Assembly (NCBI RefSeq): GCF_029894335.1
Contig: NZ_JARXZC010000011.1
Coordinates: 1-64,000 of the forward strand
Length of the DNA: 64,000 nucleotides
Origin: Kitasatospora sp. MAP5-34
GTDB taxonomy: Bacteria > Actinomycetota > Actinomycetes > Streptomycetales > Streptomycetaceae
Direction: 5' to 3'
The position numbers and the translations under genes are program-made. The notes below the pieces were generated by a model that was given only the letters and a program-made list of their open reading frames with translations, was not told the DNA's origin and searched no databases. Position 1 is the stretch's first letter. Each line of letters begins with the position of its first letter. Of this stretch, positions 8,008 to 17,275 are shown one piece after another.

Positions 8008-9069
8008 ATGGACCTTCCCGTCATGCCGCCCGTCGCACCCATGCTCGCCAAAGCGGTCCCCGAGATCCCGCCCGGCCTGCAGTACGAGGCGAAGTGGGAC
8101 GGCTTCCGGGCGATCGTGTTCCGGGACGGTGACGAGGTCGAGATCGGCAGCCGGACGGGCAAACCGCTCACCCGGTACTTCCCGGAACTGGTCGCGGCCG
8201 CCCTCGCCGAACTGCCCGCCCGCTGCGTGGTGGACGGCGAGATCGTGATCGCCCACGACGGACGGCTGCACTTCGAGGAGCTGTTGGAGCGCATCCACCC
8301 GGCCGCCTCCCGGGTCAGGACCCTCGCCGAGCGGACCCCGGCCTCCTTCGTCGCCTTCGACCTGCTCGCGCTCGACCGCACCGACCTGTCCGGGCGGCCG
8401 CTGTCGGAGCGCCGGGTGGCCCTGCTGGAGGCGCTCGGCCCGGCCCGGCCGCCGGTGTACCTGGCCCCCGCCACCACCGACCTCGGGCTCGCCCGGACCT
8501 GGTTCTCGCGCTTCGAGGGCGCCGGCCTGGACGGCGTGGTCGCCAAACCGCTCGACCAGCCCTACCGACCGGGCCAGCGGACGATGTTCAAGGTCAAGCA
8601 CGCGCGAACGGCGGACTGCGTGCTGGCCGGCTACCGCGAGCACAAGAGCGGACCGGTGGTCGGCTCGCTGCTGCTGGGCCTGTACGACAGCGCGGGACAG
8701 CTGCAGCATGTCGGCGTCTGCGCCTCCTTCCCGATGACCCGGCGCCGTGAACTCGCCGAAGAGCTCCAGCAGTTGCGCCTGGACGAGCTCAGCGGGCACC
8801 CCTGGTCGGCCTGGGCCGACGAGACCGCGCAGGCCACCAGCCGGCTCCCCGGTGCGCAGAGCCGCTGGACGGGCGGCAAGGACCTCTCCTGGGTGCCGCT
8901 GCGCCCCGAGCGGGTCTGCGAGGTGGCCTACGACCACATGGAGGGCACCCGCTTCCGCCACACCACCCAGTTCCGCCGCTGGCGCCCCGACCGCACCCCG
9001 GAGAGCTGCGGCTACCAGCAGCTGGAGGAGCCGGTGAACTACGACCTGGCCGAGCTGCTGCGCCCCTGA
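8008..9069 (+). CDS. ATP-dependent DNA ligase (LigC-like)
   Basis: A 353-residue ligase with an adenylation domain followed by an OB-fold domain, the size of stand-alone LigC enzymes. The nucleotidyl lysine lies in EAKWDGFR (motif I). Later motifs are VVDGEIV, DGVVAKPL and MFKVKHARTADCVL. The protein seals nicks using ATP and probably works with the divergent polymerase gene in end joining or repair. ATG at 8008 is chosen over GTG at 7999 because the GTG overlaps the predicted -10 box, the mirror image of the situation on the other strand. No operon partner follows. Confidence 0.9.
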   Translation: MDLPVMPPVAPMLAKAVPEIPPGLQYEAKWDGFRAIVFRDGDEVEIGSRTGKPLTRYFPELVAAALAELPARCVVDGEIVIAHDGRLHFEELLERIHPAASRVRTLAERTPASFVAFDLLALDRTDLSGRPLSERRVALLEALGPARPPVYLAPATTDLGLARTWFSRFEGAGLDGVVAKPLDQPYRPGQRTMFKVKHARTADCVLAGYREHKSGPVVGSLLLGLYDSAGQLQHVGVCASFPMTRRRELAEELQQLRLDELSGHPWSAWADETAQATSRLPGAQSRWTGGKDLSWVPLRPERVCEVAYDHMEGTRFRHTTQFRRWRPDRTPESCGYQQLEEPVNYDLAELLRP

Positions 9070-9185
9070 GCGGCCGCTGCCGGGCGGTGCAGCCGCCGGA
9101 TCACGTCCCTTGATTTTCCTCCGATTTGTCGGCGATGCGTCAAAACCCTTCTATGGCGCGGCTGATCGAACTACCTTCAGCTGTT

Positions 9186-11129
9186 GTGACAATCCTTCGA
9201 ATACGTTCGCTCGCCATCGTCGCCACTCTGCTGGCCGCGCTCACCGTGTCGCTGACCGGCCCCGCGTCCGCGTACGCCGCCGGTACCGCCGCCGGCCCGG
9301 TCCGGAACGGCGTCAGCCAACCCGTCTACTCCTACGCCAAGGCCGTCCGGGAGACGGTCTGGGTCGACACCGGCCTGGACGGTGCCGGCGACGGCCACAC
9401 CGACCGGGTGGCGGCCGACATCATCCGGCCGAGCGAGCCGGCCGCCGCCGGGCTCAAGATCCCGGTCATCATGGACGCCAGCCCGTACTACGCCTGCTGC
9501 GGGCGCGGCAACGAGAGCCAGCTGAAGACGTACGACGCGCAGGGCAGGCCCGTACAGTTCCCGCTCTACTACGACAACTACTTCGTCCCGCGCGGCTACG
9601 CCGTGGTGCTGGTGGACCTGGCAGGCACCAACCGCTCCGACGGCTGCGTGGACGTCGGCGGACCGTCCGACGTCAACTCGGCCAAGGCGGTGGTCGACTG
9701 GCTGAACGGCCGGGCCACCGGGTACAGCGCCCGTACCGGCGGCGCCGCCGTCAAGGCCGGCTGGACGAACGGCTCGGTCGGCATGATCGGGAAGTCCTGG
9801 GACGGGACGATCGCCAACGGCGTCGCCGCGACCGGTGTGCGGGGCCTGAAGACCATCGTCCCCATCTCCGCCATCAGCTCCTGGTACGACTACTACCGCT
9901 CGGACGGCGCCCCGCTGTACAGCGGCACCCCCGCTGACCTCTCCGCCGTGGTGGAGACCCCCGCCACAGTGGCCCACTGCGCCACCGTCCAGCAGCAACT
10001 CGCCGCCGGGGCACCGTACAACGGTGACTGGACGGCGCTCTGGCAGCGCCGCGACTACGTCGCCTCGGCGGCGAACGTGCGGGCCAGCGTGTTCGTGGTG
10101 CACGGGATGCAGGACCTCAACGTCCGGGACATCAACTTCTCCCAGTGGTGGTCCGCGCTGGCCCGCACCGGCGTGGACCGCAAGATCTGGCTCTCCCAGA
10201 CCGGCCATGTCGACCCCTTCGACTTCCGGCGCGGACCCTGGGTCGACACCCTGCACAGCTGGTTCGACCACTACCTGCTCGGCGTCGACAACGGTGTCCA
10301 GCGCGGACCGGTCGCCGACATCGAGCGGGCCCCCGACCAGTGGACCCAGGACCGGACCTGGCCCGCGCCGGGAACGGTGACCAGCACGCTGGGCCTGAAG
10401 CCCGGGGCGCTCACCACCGGTGCCGGCGGCGGCACCGCGAGCTTCACCGACAACCCGGCGCGCGGCGAGAGCGACTGGGCGGCCGACGTCGACCGCAGCA
10501 CCCCGGACAAGACGGCCTTCACCACCGGCCCGCTCACCCGTGACCTGCGGATGTCGGGCGGCGGTTCGGTCACCCTGACGGTCACGCCGTCCACCCCGAG
10601 CGCGCACCTGAGCGCGGTGCTGGTCGACCTCGGACCGGCGGCCATCCGCAACTACCTGGGCACCGGCGAGGGCATCACCACCCTGACCACCCGCTCCTGC
10701 TGGGGCCAGAGCACGGCCGGTGACAGCGCCTGCTTCCTGGACACCGCCGCCGACAAGTCCCAGGTGGACTACACGGTCTTCAGCCGGGGCTGGGCCGACC
10801 TCGGGCACTACGCGGGGCTGGGCCGGACGGTCGCGCTCACCCCGGGCAAGGCGTACTCGATCACCTTCGACCTGGCCGGGACCGACCACGTGGTGCCCGC
10901 CGGACACCGGCTGGCCCTGATCGTGGCCGGGACGGACAACGGGCTGCTCGATCCGCCCGCCACCGACCCGACGGTGAGCATCGACCTGGCCCACTCCTGG
11001 GTACGGCTGCCCCTGGTCGGCGGACCTGGTCAGCTGCCGCAGCCGGTCCGCCGGAACCCGGCAGCGGTGTTGCGCGGGCCGGTGGCCGGCCGTCCCGGGA
11101 CCGTCGCCCGACCTGACACTTTCCGGTAG
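9186..11129 (+). CDS. Secreted X-Pro dipeptidyl-peptidase-like (CocE/NonD) hydrolase
   Basis: About 647 residues. A Sec signal peptide ([20 protein letters not shown] then an Ala-rich cleavage region) leads to an alpha/beta-hydrolase of the X-Pro dipeptidyl-peptidase/CocE type and a C-terminal jelly-roll. The triad can be placed: nucleophile Ser204 in IGKSWDG, Asp310 in GMQDLNV and His341 in TGHVDPF. An all-alpha insert lies between. Release of Xaa-Pro dipeptides from extracellular peptides is the expected job; acyl-ester hydrolysis as in CocE is an alternative. GTG at 9186 gives a compact signal peptide. In-frame starts at 9126, 9135 and 9153 would lengthen the N-terminus, and none has a clear ribosome site. 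Confidence 0.85.
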   Translation: MTILRIRSLAIVATLLAALTVSLTGPASAYAAGTAAGPVRNGVSQPVYSYAKAVRETVWVDTGLDGAGDGHTDRVAADIIRPSEPAAAGLKIPVIMDASPYYACCGRGNESQLKTYDAQGRPVQFPLYYDNYFVPRGYAVVLVDLAGTNRSDGCVDVGGPSDVNSAKAVVDWLNGRATGYSARTGGAAVKAGWTNGSVGMIGKSWDGTIANGVAATGVRGLKTIVPISAISSWYDYYRSDGAPLYSGTPADLSAVVETPATVAHCATVQQQLAAGAPYNGDWTALWQRRDYVASAANVRASVFVVHGMQDLNVRDINFSQWWSALARTGVDRKIWLSQTGHVDPFDFRRGPWVDTLHSWFDHYLLGVDNGVQRGPVADIERAPDQWTQDRTWPAPGTVTSTLGLKPGALTTGAGGGTASFTDNPARGESDWAADVDRSTPDKTAFTTGPLTRDLRMSGGGSVTLTVTPSTPSAHLSAVLVDLGPAAIRNYLGTGEGITTLTTRSCWGQSTAGDSACFLDTAADKSQVDYTVFSRGWADLGHYAGLGRTVALTPGKAYSITFDLAGTDHVVPAGHRLALIVAGTDNGLLDPPATDPTVSIDLAHSWVRLPLVGGPGQLPQPVRRNPAAVLRGPVAGRPGTVARPDTFR

Positions 11130-11157
11130 CGCGCGGTACCGGATCCCCCGTACGGGT

Positions 11158-11181
11158 GGCCCACGGCACGGCGCGTGGGCC
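11158..11181 (+). terminator. Stem-loop after the secreted peptidase gene
   Basis: GGCCCAC and GTGGGCC form a perfect 7-bp stem around a 10-base loop, 29 bases after the stop. No T-run follows, as is usual for high-GC actinobacterial terminators. Confidence 0.45.
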
Positions 11182-11222
11182 GCTCGGGCGCTGCTCGGGC
11201 AGGATCGTGAAGCCCAGCTGTT

Positions 11223-11300
11223 GGCGCCCTTAAGAATTCCTCGATGGACCGGACCGGGCATCACCAGGCAGATTGCAGGTGCCCGGTCCGGCAGGCGCCG
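11223..11300 (+). promoter_or_regulatory. Structured 5' leader of tdh
   Basis: A perfect 12-bp inverted repeat (CCGGACCGGGCA at 11249-11260, TGCCCGGTCCGG at 11280-11291) encloses a 19-base A-rich loop. It is itself flanked by GGCGCC at 11223 and again near 11294, which can pair as an outer helix. TAAGAAT at 11230-11236 could be a -10 box, placing the hairpin at the very 5' end of the tdh message. A regulatory RNA or an operator are both possible. Confidence 0.4.
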
Positions 11301-11364
11301 CACGCCGGGTCACCTTGGCCTGCCCACACCAGGTCCGATCCACCATGTGTCAGGAGCCCACGCC

Positions 11365-12393
11365 GTGAAGGCACTCGTCAAGAAGAAGGCCGAGCCCGGG
11401 CTCTGGCTGATGGACGTCCCGAAGCCCGAGATCGGCCCCGGCGAGGTGCTGATCAAGGTGCTGCGCACCGGTATCTGCGGCACCGACCTGCACATCCGCA
11501 AGTGGGACGGCTGGGCGCAGCAGACCATCAAGACCCCGCTGACGCTCGGTCACGAGTTCGTCGGCGAGGTCGCCGAGATCGGCGCGGCCGTCGCGGACAT
11601 CGCCGTCGGCGACCTGGTCAGCGGTGAGGGCCACCTGGTCTGCGGCAAGTGCCGCAACTGCCTGGCTGGCCGTCGCCACCTGTGCCGCAACACGATCGGC
11701 CTCGGGGTCGGCCGGGACGGCGCGTTCGCCGAGTTCGTCGCACTGCCCGCCTCGAACGTCTGGGTCCACCGGGTGCCCGTCGACCTCGACGTGGCCGCGA
11801 TCTTCGACCCGTTCGGCAACGCGGTGCACACCGCGCTCTCCTTCCCGATGGTCGGCGAGGACGTGCTGATCACCGGCGCGGGCCCGATCGGCATCATGGC
11901 CGCCGCCGTCGCCAAGCACGCGGGCGCCCGGCACGTGATGATCACCGACGTCAGCGAGTACCGCCTCGACCTGGCCCGCCAGGTCGGCGTCTCGCTCGCC
12001 CTCAACGTTGCCGAGCACAGCATCGAGGAGGGCCAGCAGAAGCTGGGCCTGCGCGAGGGCTTCGACGTCGGCCTGGAGATGTCCGGCCGCCCCGAGGCGC
12101 TGCAGTCGATGATCGCCAACATGACCCACGGCGGCAAGATCGCCATGCTCGGCCTTCCCGCCGAGGACTTCCCGGTCGACTGGGCCCGCATCGTCACCTC
12201 GATGATCACCCTCAAGGGCATCTACGGGCGCGAGATGTTCGAGACCTGGTACGCGATGTCGGTGCTGCTGGAAGGCGGCCTGGACCTCAGCCCGGTGATC
12301 ACCGGCCGCTACGCCGCCGACGACTTCGACGCCGCCTTCGACGAGGCCGCGAGCGGTCGCTGCGGCAAGATCATCCTCGACTGGACCGTCTGA
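11365..12393 (+). CDS. tdh: L-threonine 3-dehydrogenase
   Basis: A 342-residue zinc-dependent medium-chain dehydrogenase that oxidises L-threonine to 2-amino-3-ketobutyrate with NAD+. Visible are the catalytic zinc motif GICGTDLHI and GHEFVGE, the structural zinc cluster CGKCRNC, the Rossmann loop [10 protein letters not shown], and the acidic ITDVSEYRL that selects NAD. The kbl gene, 126 bp downstream, encodes the enzyme that consumes the unstable product, so the pair forms the threonine-to-glycine route. The start is GTG at 11365 with CAGGAG upstream. A long structured leader precedes it and a strong hairpin follows it. Confidence 0.95.
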   Translation: MKALVKKKAEPGLWLMDVPKPEIGPGEVLIKVLRTGICGTDLHIRKWDGWAQQTIKTPLTLGHEFVGEVAEIGAAVADIAVGDLVSGEGHLVCGKCRNCLAGRRHLCRNTIGLGVGRDGAFAEFVALPASNVWVHRVPVDLDVAAIFDPFGNAVHTALSFPMVGEDVLITGAGPIGIMAAAVAKHAGARHVMITDVSEYRLDLARQVGVSLALNVAEHSIEEGQQKLGLREGFDVGLEMSGRPEALQSMIANMTHGGKIAMLGLPAEDFPVDWARIVTSMITLKGIYGREMFETWYAMSVLLEGGLDLSPVITGRYAADDFDAAFDEAASGRCGKIILDWTV

Positions 12394-12410
12394 GAGTGGG
12401 CAGCTGATCG

Positions 12411-12458
12411 GCCACGGCCGGGGGCGCGAGGCAGAAGCCTCGCGCCCCCGGCCGTGGC
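12411..12458 (+). terminator. Very strong hairpin between tdh and kbl
   Basis: Positions 12411-12432 and 12437-12458 are exact reverse complements: a 22-bp GC-rich stem capped by AGAA. It begins 17 bases after the tdh stop and ends 60 bases before kbl. It should stop or strongly reduce read-through, so kbl may be attenuated relative to tdh or have its own promoter. Confidence 0.75.
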
Positions 12459-12518
12459 TGCCCGGCTGTCTCCGAAGCCCTCAAGCCGTTCGACCACTTC
12501 CTCAAGGAGCCTGCCGCG

Positions 12519-13712
12519 ATGTTCGATTCTGTACGTGAAAGCGTTGCCGCCACCCTCGACGAGATCCGCGAGGCCGGCCTGTTCAAGCCCGAGCGTGTGA
12601 TCGGCACCCCGCAGAGCGCCGCCGTCACCGTCACCGGCGGTGGTCGCCCCGGTGAGGTGCTGAACTTCTGCGCCAACAACTACCTCGGCCTCGCCGACCA
12701 CCCCGAGGTGCTCGCCGCCGCGAAGGACGCGCTGGACCGCTGGGGCTACGGCATGGCCTCGGTCCGCTTCATCTGCGGCACCCAGGACGTCCACAAGCAG
12801 CTGGAGGACCGCCTGTCGGCCTTCCTGGGGCAGGAGGACACCATCCTGTACTCCTCCTGCTTCGATGCCAACGGCGGTGTCTTCGAGACCCTGCTGGACG
12901 AGCGGGACGCCGTCATCTCCGACGCGCTCAACCACGCGAGCATCATCGACGGCATCCGGCTCTCCAAGGCCCGCCGCCACCGCTACGCCAACCGCGACCT
13001 CGCCGACCTGGAGAAGCAGCTCCAGGACACCCAGGACGCCCGCCGCCGCCTGATCGTCACCGACGGCGTGTTCTCGATGGACGGCTACGTCGCCCCGTTG
13101 CGCGAGATCTGCGACCTGGCGGACCGGTACGACGCGATGGTGATGGTCGACGACTCGCACGCGGTCGGTTTCGTCGGCCCCGGCGGGCGCGGCACGCCCG
13201 AGCTGCACGGCGTGATGGACCGGGTCGACATCATCACCGGCACCCTCGGCAAGGCCCTCGGCGGCGCCTCCGGCGGCTACGTCGCGGCCCGCCGCGAGAT
13301 CGTGGCGTTGCTGCGTCAGCGCTCGCGCCCGTACCTGTTCTCCAACTCGCTCGCCCCGGTGATCGCCGCCGCCTCGCTCAAGGTGCTCGACCTGGTCGAG
13401 GAGTCGACCGAGCTGCGCGAGAAGCTCACCGCCAACACGGCACTCTTCCGGTCGAAGATGACCGAGGCCGGATTCGAGATCCTGCCTGGTGACCACCCGA
13501 TCGCCCCGGTCATGATCGGCGACGCGGCGAAGGCCGGGCGACTGGCCGAACTGTTGCTGGAGCGTGGCGTCTACGTGATCGGTTTCTCGTTCCCGGTGGT
13601 GCCGCACGGCGCGGCCCGGATCCGGGTCCAGCTGTCCGCCGCACACTCCACCGAGGATGTCGAGCGGGCCGTCGCGGCCTTCGTGGACGCCCGCGCCGCG
13701 CTCGGGGAATGA
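12519..13712 (+). CDS. kbl: Glycine C-acetyltransferase (2-amino-3-ketobutyrate CoA ligase)
   Basis: A 397-residue PLP enzyme of the alpha-oxoamine synthase family. It cleaves 2-amino-3-ketobutyrate with CoA to glycine and acetyl-CoA, following Tdh. Motifs are [44 protein letters not shown] and the cofactor lysine in [14 protein letters not shown]. It is full length for Kbl. The start is ATG at 12519 with AAGGAG about ten bases before. It sits downstream of tdh but beyond a 22-bp terminator-like stem. Confidence 0.95.
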   Translation: MFDSVRESVAATLDEIREAGLFKPERVIGTPQSAAVTVTGGGRPGEVLNFCANNYLGLADHPEVLAAAKDALDRWGYGMASVRFICGTQDVHKQLEDRLSAFLGQEDTILYSSCFDANGGVFETLLDERDAVISDALNHASIIDGIRLSKARRHRYANRDLADLEKQLQDTQDARRRLIVTDGVFSMDGYVAPLREICDLADRYDAMVMVDDSHAVGFVGPGGRGTPELHGVMDRVDIITGTLGKALGGASGGYVAARREIVALLRQRSRPYLFSNSLAPVIAAASLKVLDLVEESTELREKLTANTALFRSKMTEAGFEILPGDHPIAPVMIGDAAKAGRLAELLLERGVYVIGFSFPVVPHGAARIRVQLSAAHSTEDVERAVAAFVDARAALGE

Positions 13713-13826
13713 CCTCCGGAATCGGCCCCCGCAGCCCTTGGATGATCAAGGTCTGAGGGGGCCGATGCCGAGTTGGTATCGGGAGCACCGGGCCCGCCGA
13801 CGGCTTCGGGGCGCATACTGGAGTCA

Positions 13827-14048
13827 ATGACCAGGACAGCCGCGGCCCGGCGCTCTCTGCCCACCAGTCCCTTCAAAGCCCAACCAGTTGCCCCGATCGA
13901 GAACTACGAAGTCGGGGACCGAGTGAATCACGACCGGTTCGGCCTCGGCCGGGTCATCGGTGTTGAGGAGGAGGTCGCCGTACTCGTCGACTTCGGTTCT
14001 CACCAGCAGCGATGCCGTAGCCCGTACGCCAAACTGGTCAAGCTCTGA
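13827..14048 (+). CDS. Small protein with UvrD-C-terminal-like tudor fold
   Basis: A 73-residue basic protein. After a disordered, Arg-rich start, residues 26-73 read NYEVGDRVNHDRFGLGRVIG, then a beta-rich VAVLVDFGS and a conserved end. This resembles the tudor-like RNA-polymerase-binding tail of UvrD/PcrA (GDRVxHxxFGxGxV) and, more distantly, the CarD/RID fold. A role in transcription-repair coupling is therefore possible but unproven. A weak GGAG lies before ATG 13827. CATACT 13814-13819 could also serve as a -10 giving a leaderless message. The gene converges on the helicase gene. Confidence 0.7.
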   Translation: MTRTAAARRSLPTSPFKAQPVAPIENYEVGDRVNHDRFGLGRVIGVEEEVAVLVDFGSHQQRCRSPYAKLVKL

Positions 14049-14058
14049 GACCAGCAGA

Positions 14059-15597
14059 TCAGGCAGCGTCCACCACAGGTGGGCGCTGCCTGTCGTTTGC
14101 CCCCTGCGTGGTCCGGCGTCCCTGACCGGCCCGACGCGGGTCCGTCGAGCGCCGCGCGTCGGTGCCGCGCCCCTCGCCGCCACGTCCTTCGGTGCCGCGT
14201 CGGGTGTCCATGACGCGCCGGGCGTCGTCCGTCCGGCGTCCCTGGCCCGCCCGGCGGCCGTAGTCGCCGCTGCCCCGGCGCGGGCGCTCGATCACCGGGT
14301 CCGGGATGGTGACCGGGATGCCGGAGGGCTCCTGGGCGCCCGTGATGCGGCTCAGCTCGTCGTCGGTGGAGTGCACCCGGGCCGAGTGCGGGGTGATGCC
14401 CGCCGTGGACATCAGGCGGGTCATCTCGCGGCGCTGGTTGGGCAGTACGAGCGTGACCACCGTGCCGGACTCGCCGGCCCGGGCGGTGCGCCCGCCACGG
14501 TGCAGGTAGTCCTTGTGGTCGGTCGGCGGGTCGACGTTCACCACCAGGTCCAGCCCGTCCACGTGGATGCCCCGGGCCGCGACGTTGGTCGCCACCAGCG
14601 CGGTGACCGTGCCGCTGCGGAACTGCTCCAGGGTGCGGGTGCGCTGCGGCTGGGACTTCCCGCCGTGCAGCGCGGCGGCCTTGACGCCGCTGGCCAGCAG
14701 GTCGGCGACGAGGCGGTCGGTGCCGTCCTTGGTGTCCAGGAACATGATCACCCGGCCGTCGCGGGCCGCGATCCGGGTCGCGGTGGCGGACTTGTCGCCG
14801 TTGGCCACGTGCAGCACGTGGTGCTCCAGAGTGGTGACCGCGCCCGCTGACGGGTCCACCGAATGGGTGACCGGGTCGGAGAGGTAGCCGCGCACCAGGC
14901 GGTCGATGTTGCGGTCCAGGGTCGCGGAGAACAGCATCCGCTGCCCGTCCCGGTCCACCTGGTCCAGCAGGGCCGTCACCTGCGGCATGAAGCCCATGTC
15001 GGCCATCTGGTCGGCCTCGTCCAGCACGGTGATCCGGACCGCGTCCAGCTGGCAGTCACCGCGCTCGATCAGGTCCGCCAGCCGCCCGGGGGTGGCCACC
15101 ACGACCTCGGCGCCACGCCCGAGGGACTGCGCCTGCCGGCCGATCGACATCCCGCCGACCACCGTGGTGAGCCGCAGTCGCACCGAATGGGCGTACGGGG
15201 TCAGCGCGTCCGAGACCTGCTGGGCCAGCTCGCGGGTCGGCACCAGGATCAGGGCCAGCGGACGCCTCGGCTCGGCCCGCTCGCCGGCGATCCGGGTGAG
15301 CAGCGCCAACCCGAAGGCCAGGGTCTTGCCGGAGCCGGTCCGGCCGCGCCCGAGCACGTCCCGCCCGATCAGGGCGTTCGGCAGGGTGGCGGCCTGGATC
15401 GGGAACGGTGCGGTGAGGCCCTCGCGGGCCAGCAGGCGCAGTACGGGGGCGGGCAGGTCGAGTGCGTCGAAGGTCTCGACGGGCGGCAGGGCCGGGGTGG
15501 TGCTCACCGGCATGGCGAATTCGGTCTGCCGGGACGGGCCGGAGCGGCGCCCGGAGGAGAAACGTGAGTTCGAACGGAATGTGCGGTCGCGGTTCAA
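14059..15597 (-). CDS. DEAD-box ATP-dependent RNA helicase
   Basis: A 512-residue helicase with all core motifs in order: Q-motif FPIQAATLP, Walker A GRGRTGSGKT, PTRELAQQ, TPGRL, DEAD in LDEADQMADMGF, SAT in FSATLD, VAARGIHVDGLD and HRGGRTAR. The C-terminal 90 residues are a basic Arg/Gly-rich tail, probably RNA-binding. TTG at 15597 is chosen because AGGAAGG lies six bases upstream. It gives a basic N-terminal extension (NRDRTFRSNSRFSSGRR) before the Q-motif; the next ATG would remove it. The next gene upstream in the same direction encodes a cold-shock protein, consistent with shared work on RNA structure at low temperature. Confidence 0.9.
   Translation of the reverse strand: MNRDRTFRSNSRFSSGRRSGPSRQTEFAMPVSTTPALPPVETFDALDLPAPVLRLLAREGLTAPFPIQAATLPNALIGRDVLGRGRTGSGKTLAFGLALLTRIAGERAEPRRPLALILVPTRELAQQVSDALTPYAHSVRLRLTTVVGGMSIGRQAQSLGRGAEVVVATPGRLADLIERGDCQLDAVRITVLDEADQMADMGFMPQVTALLDQVDRDGQRMLFSATLDRNIDRLVRGYLSDPVTHSVDPSAGAVTTLEHHVLHVANGDKSATATRIAARDGRVIMFLDTKDGTDRLVADLLASGVKAAALHGGKSQPQRTRTLEQFRSGTVTALVATNVAARGIHVDGLDLVVNVDPPTDHKDYLHRGGRTARAGESGTVVTLVLPNQRREMTRLMSTAGITPHSARVHSTDDELSRITGAQEPSGIPVTIPDPVIERPRRGSGDYGRRAGQGRRTDDARRVMDTRRGTEGRGGEGRGTDARRSTDPRRAGQGRRTTQGANDRQRPPVVDAA
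14061..14091. terminator. Bidirectional terminator between convergent genes
   Basis: AGGCAGCG-TCCACC pairs with GGTGGG-CGCTGCCT (one G-T pair) around a 3-base loop. It lies 12 bases after the small tudor-like gene and overlaps the last codons of the helicase gene on the other strand, so it can serve both transcripts. Confidence 0.65.
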
Positions 15598-15825
15598 TGG
15601 AACCCTTCCTCGAAGGCGGCACGTATCGAGGAGGACATTGCGGCGCTGGCCGCACCGAGGTCGACACATACGGGCCGTGAATTGATCGAAGCGTGGACGG
15701 AAAATGCCGTGCTGGATGCTTCGCTGGCGGCCCGGAAGAAGCTGCGAGGTGACAGCAGCGTGTGAGGACCGATGTGCGGGGTGTGCGGTATGACTAACCG
15801 CATGGTGTGACTAATGCGGTGAAAA

Positions 15826-15862
15826 GCGCGGGGCCCGCACCGAAATGAGGGCCCCGCAGCGC
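15826..15862 (-). terminator. Terminator of the cold-shock gene
   Basis: GCGGGGCCC and GGGCCCCGC form a perfect 9-bp stem (15828-15836, 15849-15857), extended by GCGC pairs across one bulged base. On the minus strand it is followed by TTTT. A second 7-bp hairpin (15861-15878, loop of four) lies between it and the stop codon. Confidence 0.7.
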
Positions 15863-15884
15863 GTGGCCTACGCCACGCACACCA

Positions 15885-16088
15885 TCAGATGATGGTGATG
15901 TTCTCGGCCTGCGGGCCCTTCTGGCCCTGCGTGACGTCGAACTCGACCTTCTGGCCCTCGGCGAGCTCGCGGAAGCCCTGGGCGTTGATGTTCGAGTAGT
16001 GGGCGAAGACGTCAGCGCCGCCACCGTCCTGCTCGATGAAGCCGAAGCCCTTCTCGCCGTTGAACCACTTCACGGTACCGGTAGCCAT
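15885..16088 (-). CDS. Cold-shock protein (CspA family)
   Basis: A 67-residue single OB-fold protein, typical Csp length. RNP1 is visible in [10 protein letters not shown] and RNP2 in VFAHYSNI, with the conserved VKWFN start. It binds single-stranded RNA or DNA and melts secondary structure, as an RNA chaperone or antiterminator. ATG 16088 has AAGGAG upstream with good spacing; an in-frame ATG five codons earlier overlaps that site and is rejected. A long leader with a hairpin precedes it and a double hairpin follows. This is a very common actinobacterial gene. Confidence 0.95.
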   Translation of the reverse strand: MATGTVKWFNGEKGFGFIEQDGGGADVFAHYSNINAQGFRELAEGQKVEFDVTQGQKGPQAENITII

Positions 16089-16150
16089 ATTTTTCTCCTT
16101 CACAGGGGGGCAGTCACCCAGGTCCGGCAGAAAACCGGCTAAAACAGAAA

Positions 16151-16218
16151 TGCGCCCGGACGGTTACAACCCGTCAGGCGCACATAGGTTCATGGGTACC
16201 AAAACTGCAACTAGTCAA
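16151..16218 (-). promoter_or_regulatory. Promoter and leader hairpin of the cold-shock gene
   Basis: Reading the minus strand, TTGACT (16218-16213) is a good -35 hexamer in an AT-rich patch. Downstream is a stem-loop at 16182-16151 in which TGCGCC pairs with GGCGCA and GACGG with CCGTC, separated by a small internal loop. Cold-shock genes often carry long folded leaders. The -10 box is not clear. Confidence 0.4.
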
Positions 16219-16304
16219 ATTCTAGCAGAGGCGCGAGGGAAGTGCGGGTATTGCCGAGGCGGGATCCTGGCCGCGAGTCCGTCGCGCGCTGGCACAATGG
16301 CCGG

Positions 16305-17222
16305 GTGATCGACGCCAGACGGTTGCGGACCCTGCGGGCCGTGGCCGACCACCGGACCGTGACGGCTGCCGCCGCCGCGTTGTACCTCACCCCCTCCGCC
16401 GTCTCCCAGCAGCTCGCCGCCCTGGAGCAGGAGACCGGGCACCATCTGCTCGCCCGCGACGGCCGGGGCGTGCGGCTGACGGCCGCCGGGGAGATCCTGC
16501 TCGGCCACGCCGACCTCGTCCTCGCCCAGCTGGAGCGGGCCGAGGCGGATCTCGCCGCGTACGGCTCCGGCGCGGCGGGCGAGGTCACGGTGGCGGCCTT
16601 CGCGACCGGCATCACGCTGGTACTGGCCCCCGCGATCACCGCGCTCGCCGGCTCGGCGCCCGGACTGCGGCTGAAGGTACTCGACGCGGAGGGGGACGCC
16701 AGCCTGCCGATGCTGCTCGACAGCCGGGCCGACCTCGCCGTCGCCGTCGAGTACCGGGGCGCGCCCCGGGCGGACGACCGGCGGCTCACCCGCGTCCCGC
16801 TCTACGCCGAGCCCTTCGACGCGGTGCTGCCGCTCCCGCACCCGCTGGCCGCCGGCACCGGGCCGATAGCGCTCGCCGAGTTGGCCGCCGAACCCTGGAT
16901 CGGCCCCTACCCCGGCAACCCCTGCCACGATGTGGTCCTGCTGGCCTGCGAGCACGCGGGGTTCCAGCCCCGGCTGGTGCACTCCTCCGACGACTTCCGC
17001 GCGGTGGTCGCGCTGGCCTCGGCGGGCGCGGGCGTGGCGCTCGTCCCGCGCTCTGCCCTGCGCGGCGCCGACCTCACGGCCGTCTCGGTACGGCGGGTGG
17101 ACAGCGAGCTCGCCACCCGCAAGGTCTTCGCCGCCGTACGCAGCGGGGCGGACCAGCACCCGCTGATCCGCCCCGTCCTCGCCGCGCTCACCGCCGCCGC
17201 GAGCGGCCTCTCGGAGAGCTGA
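16305..17222 (+). CDS. LysR-family transcriptional regulator
   Basis: A 305-residue LysR regulator. The winged helix-turn-helix covers residues 1-60 (RTLRAVADHRTVTAAAAALY, then TPSAVSQQLAALEQETG), a linker helix follows, and the substrate-binding domain extends from about 90 to the end. GTG at 16305 places the HTH at the normal distance from the N-terminus; the upstream frame is non-coding in character. The regulator converges on the DUF427 gene and is divergent from the cold-shock gene, so a target is not obvious from context. The inducer is unknown. Confidence 0.9.
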   Translation: MIDARRLRTLRAVADHRTVTAAAAALYLTPSAVSQQLAALEQETGHHLLARDGRGVRLTAAGEILLGHADLVLAQLERAEADLAAYGSGAAGEVTVAAFATGITLVLAPAITALAGSAPGLRLKVLDAEGDASLPMLLDSRADLAVAVEYRGAPRADDRRLTRVPLYAEPFDAVLPLPHPLAAGTGPIALAELAAEPWIGPYPGNPCHDVVLLACEHAGFQPRLVHSSDDFRAVVALASAGAGVALVPRSALRGADLTAVSVRRVDSELATRKVFAAVRSGADQHPLIRPVLAALTAAASGLSES

Positions 17223-17275
17223 CAGACAGTCATGCTCGGACAACTGACGTCCAGTCAGCAGAAGCTGATGCAGCG

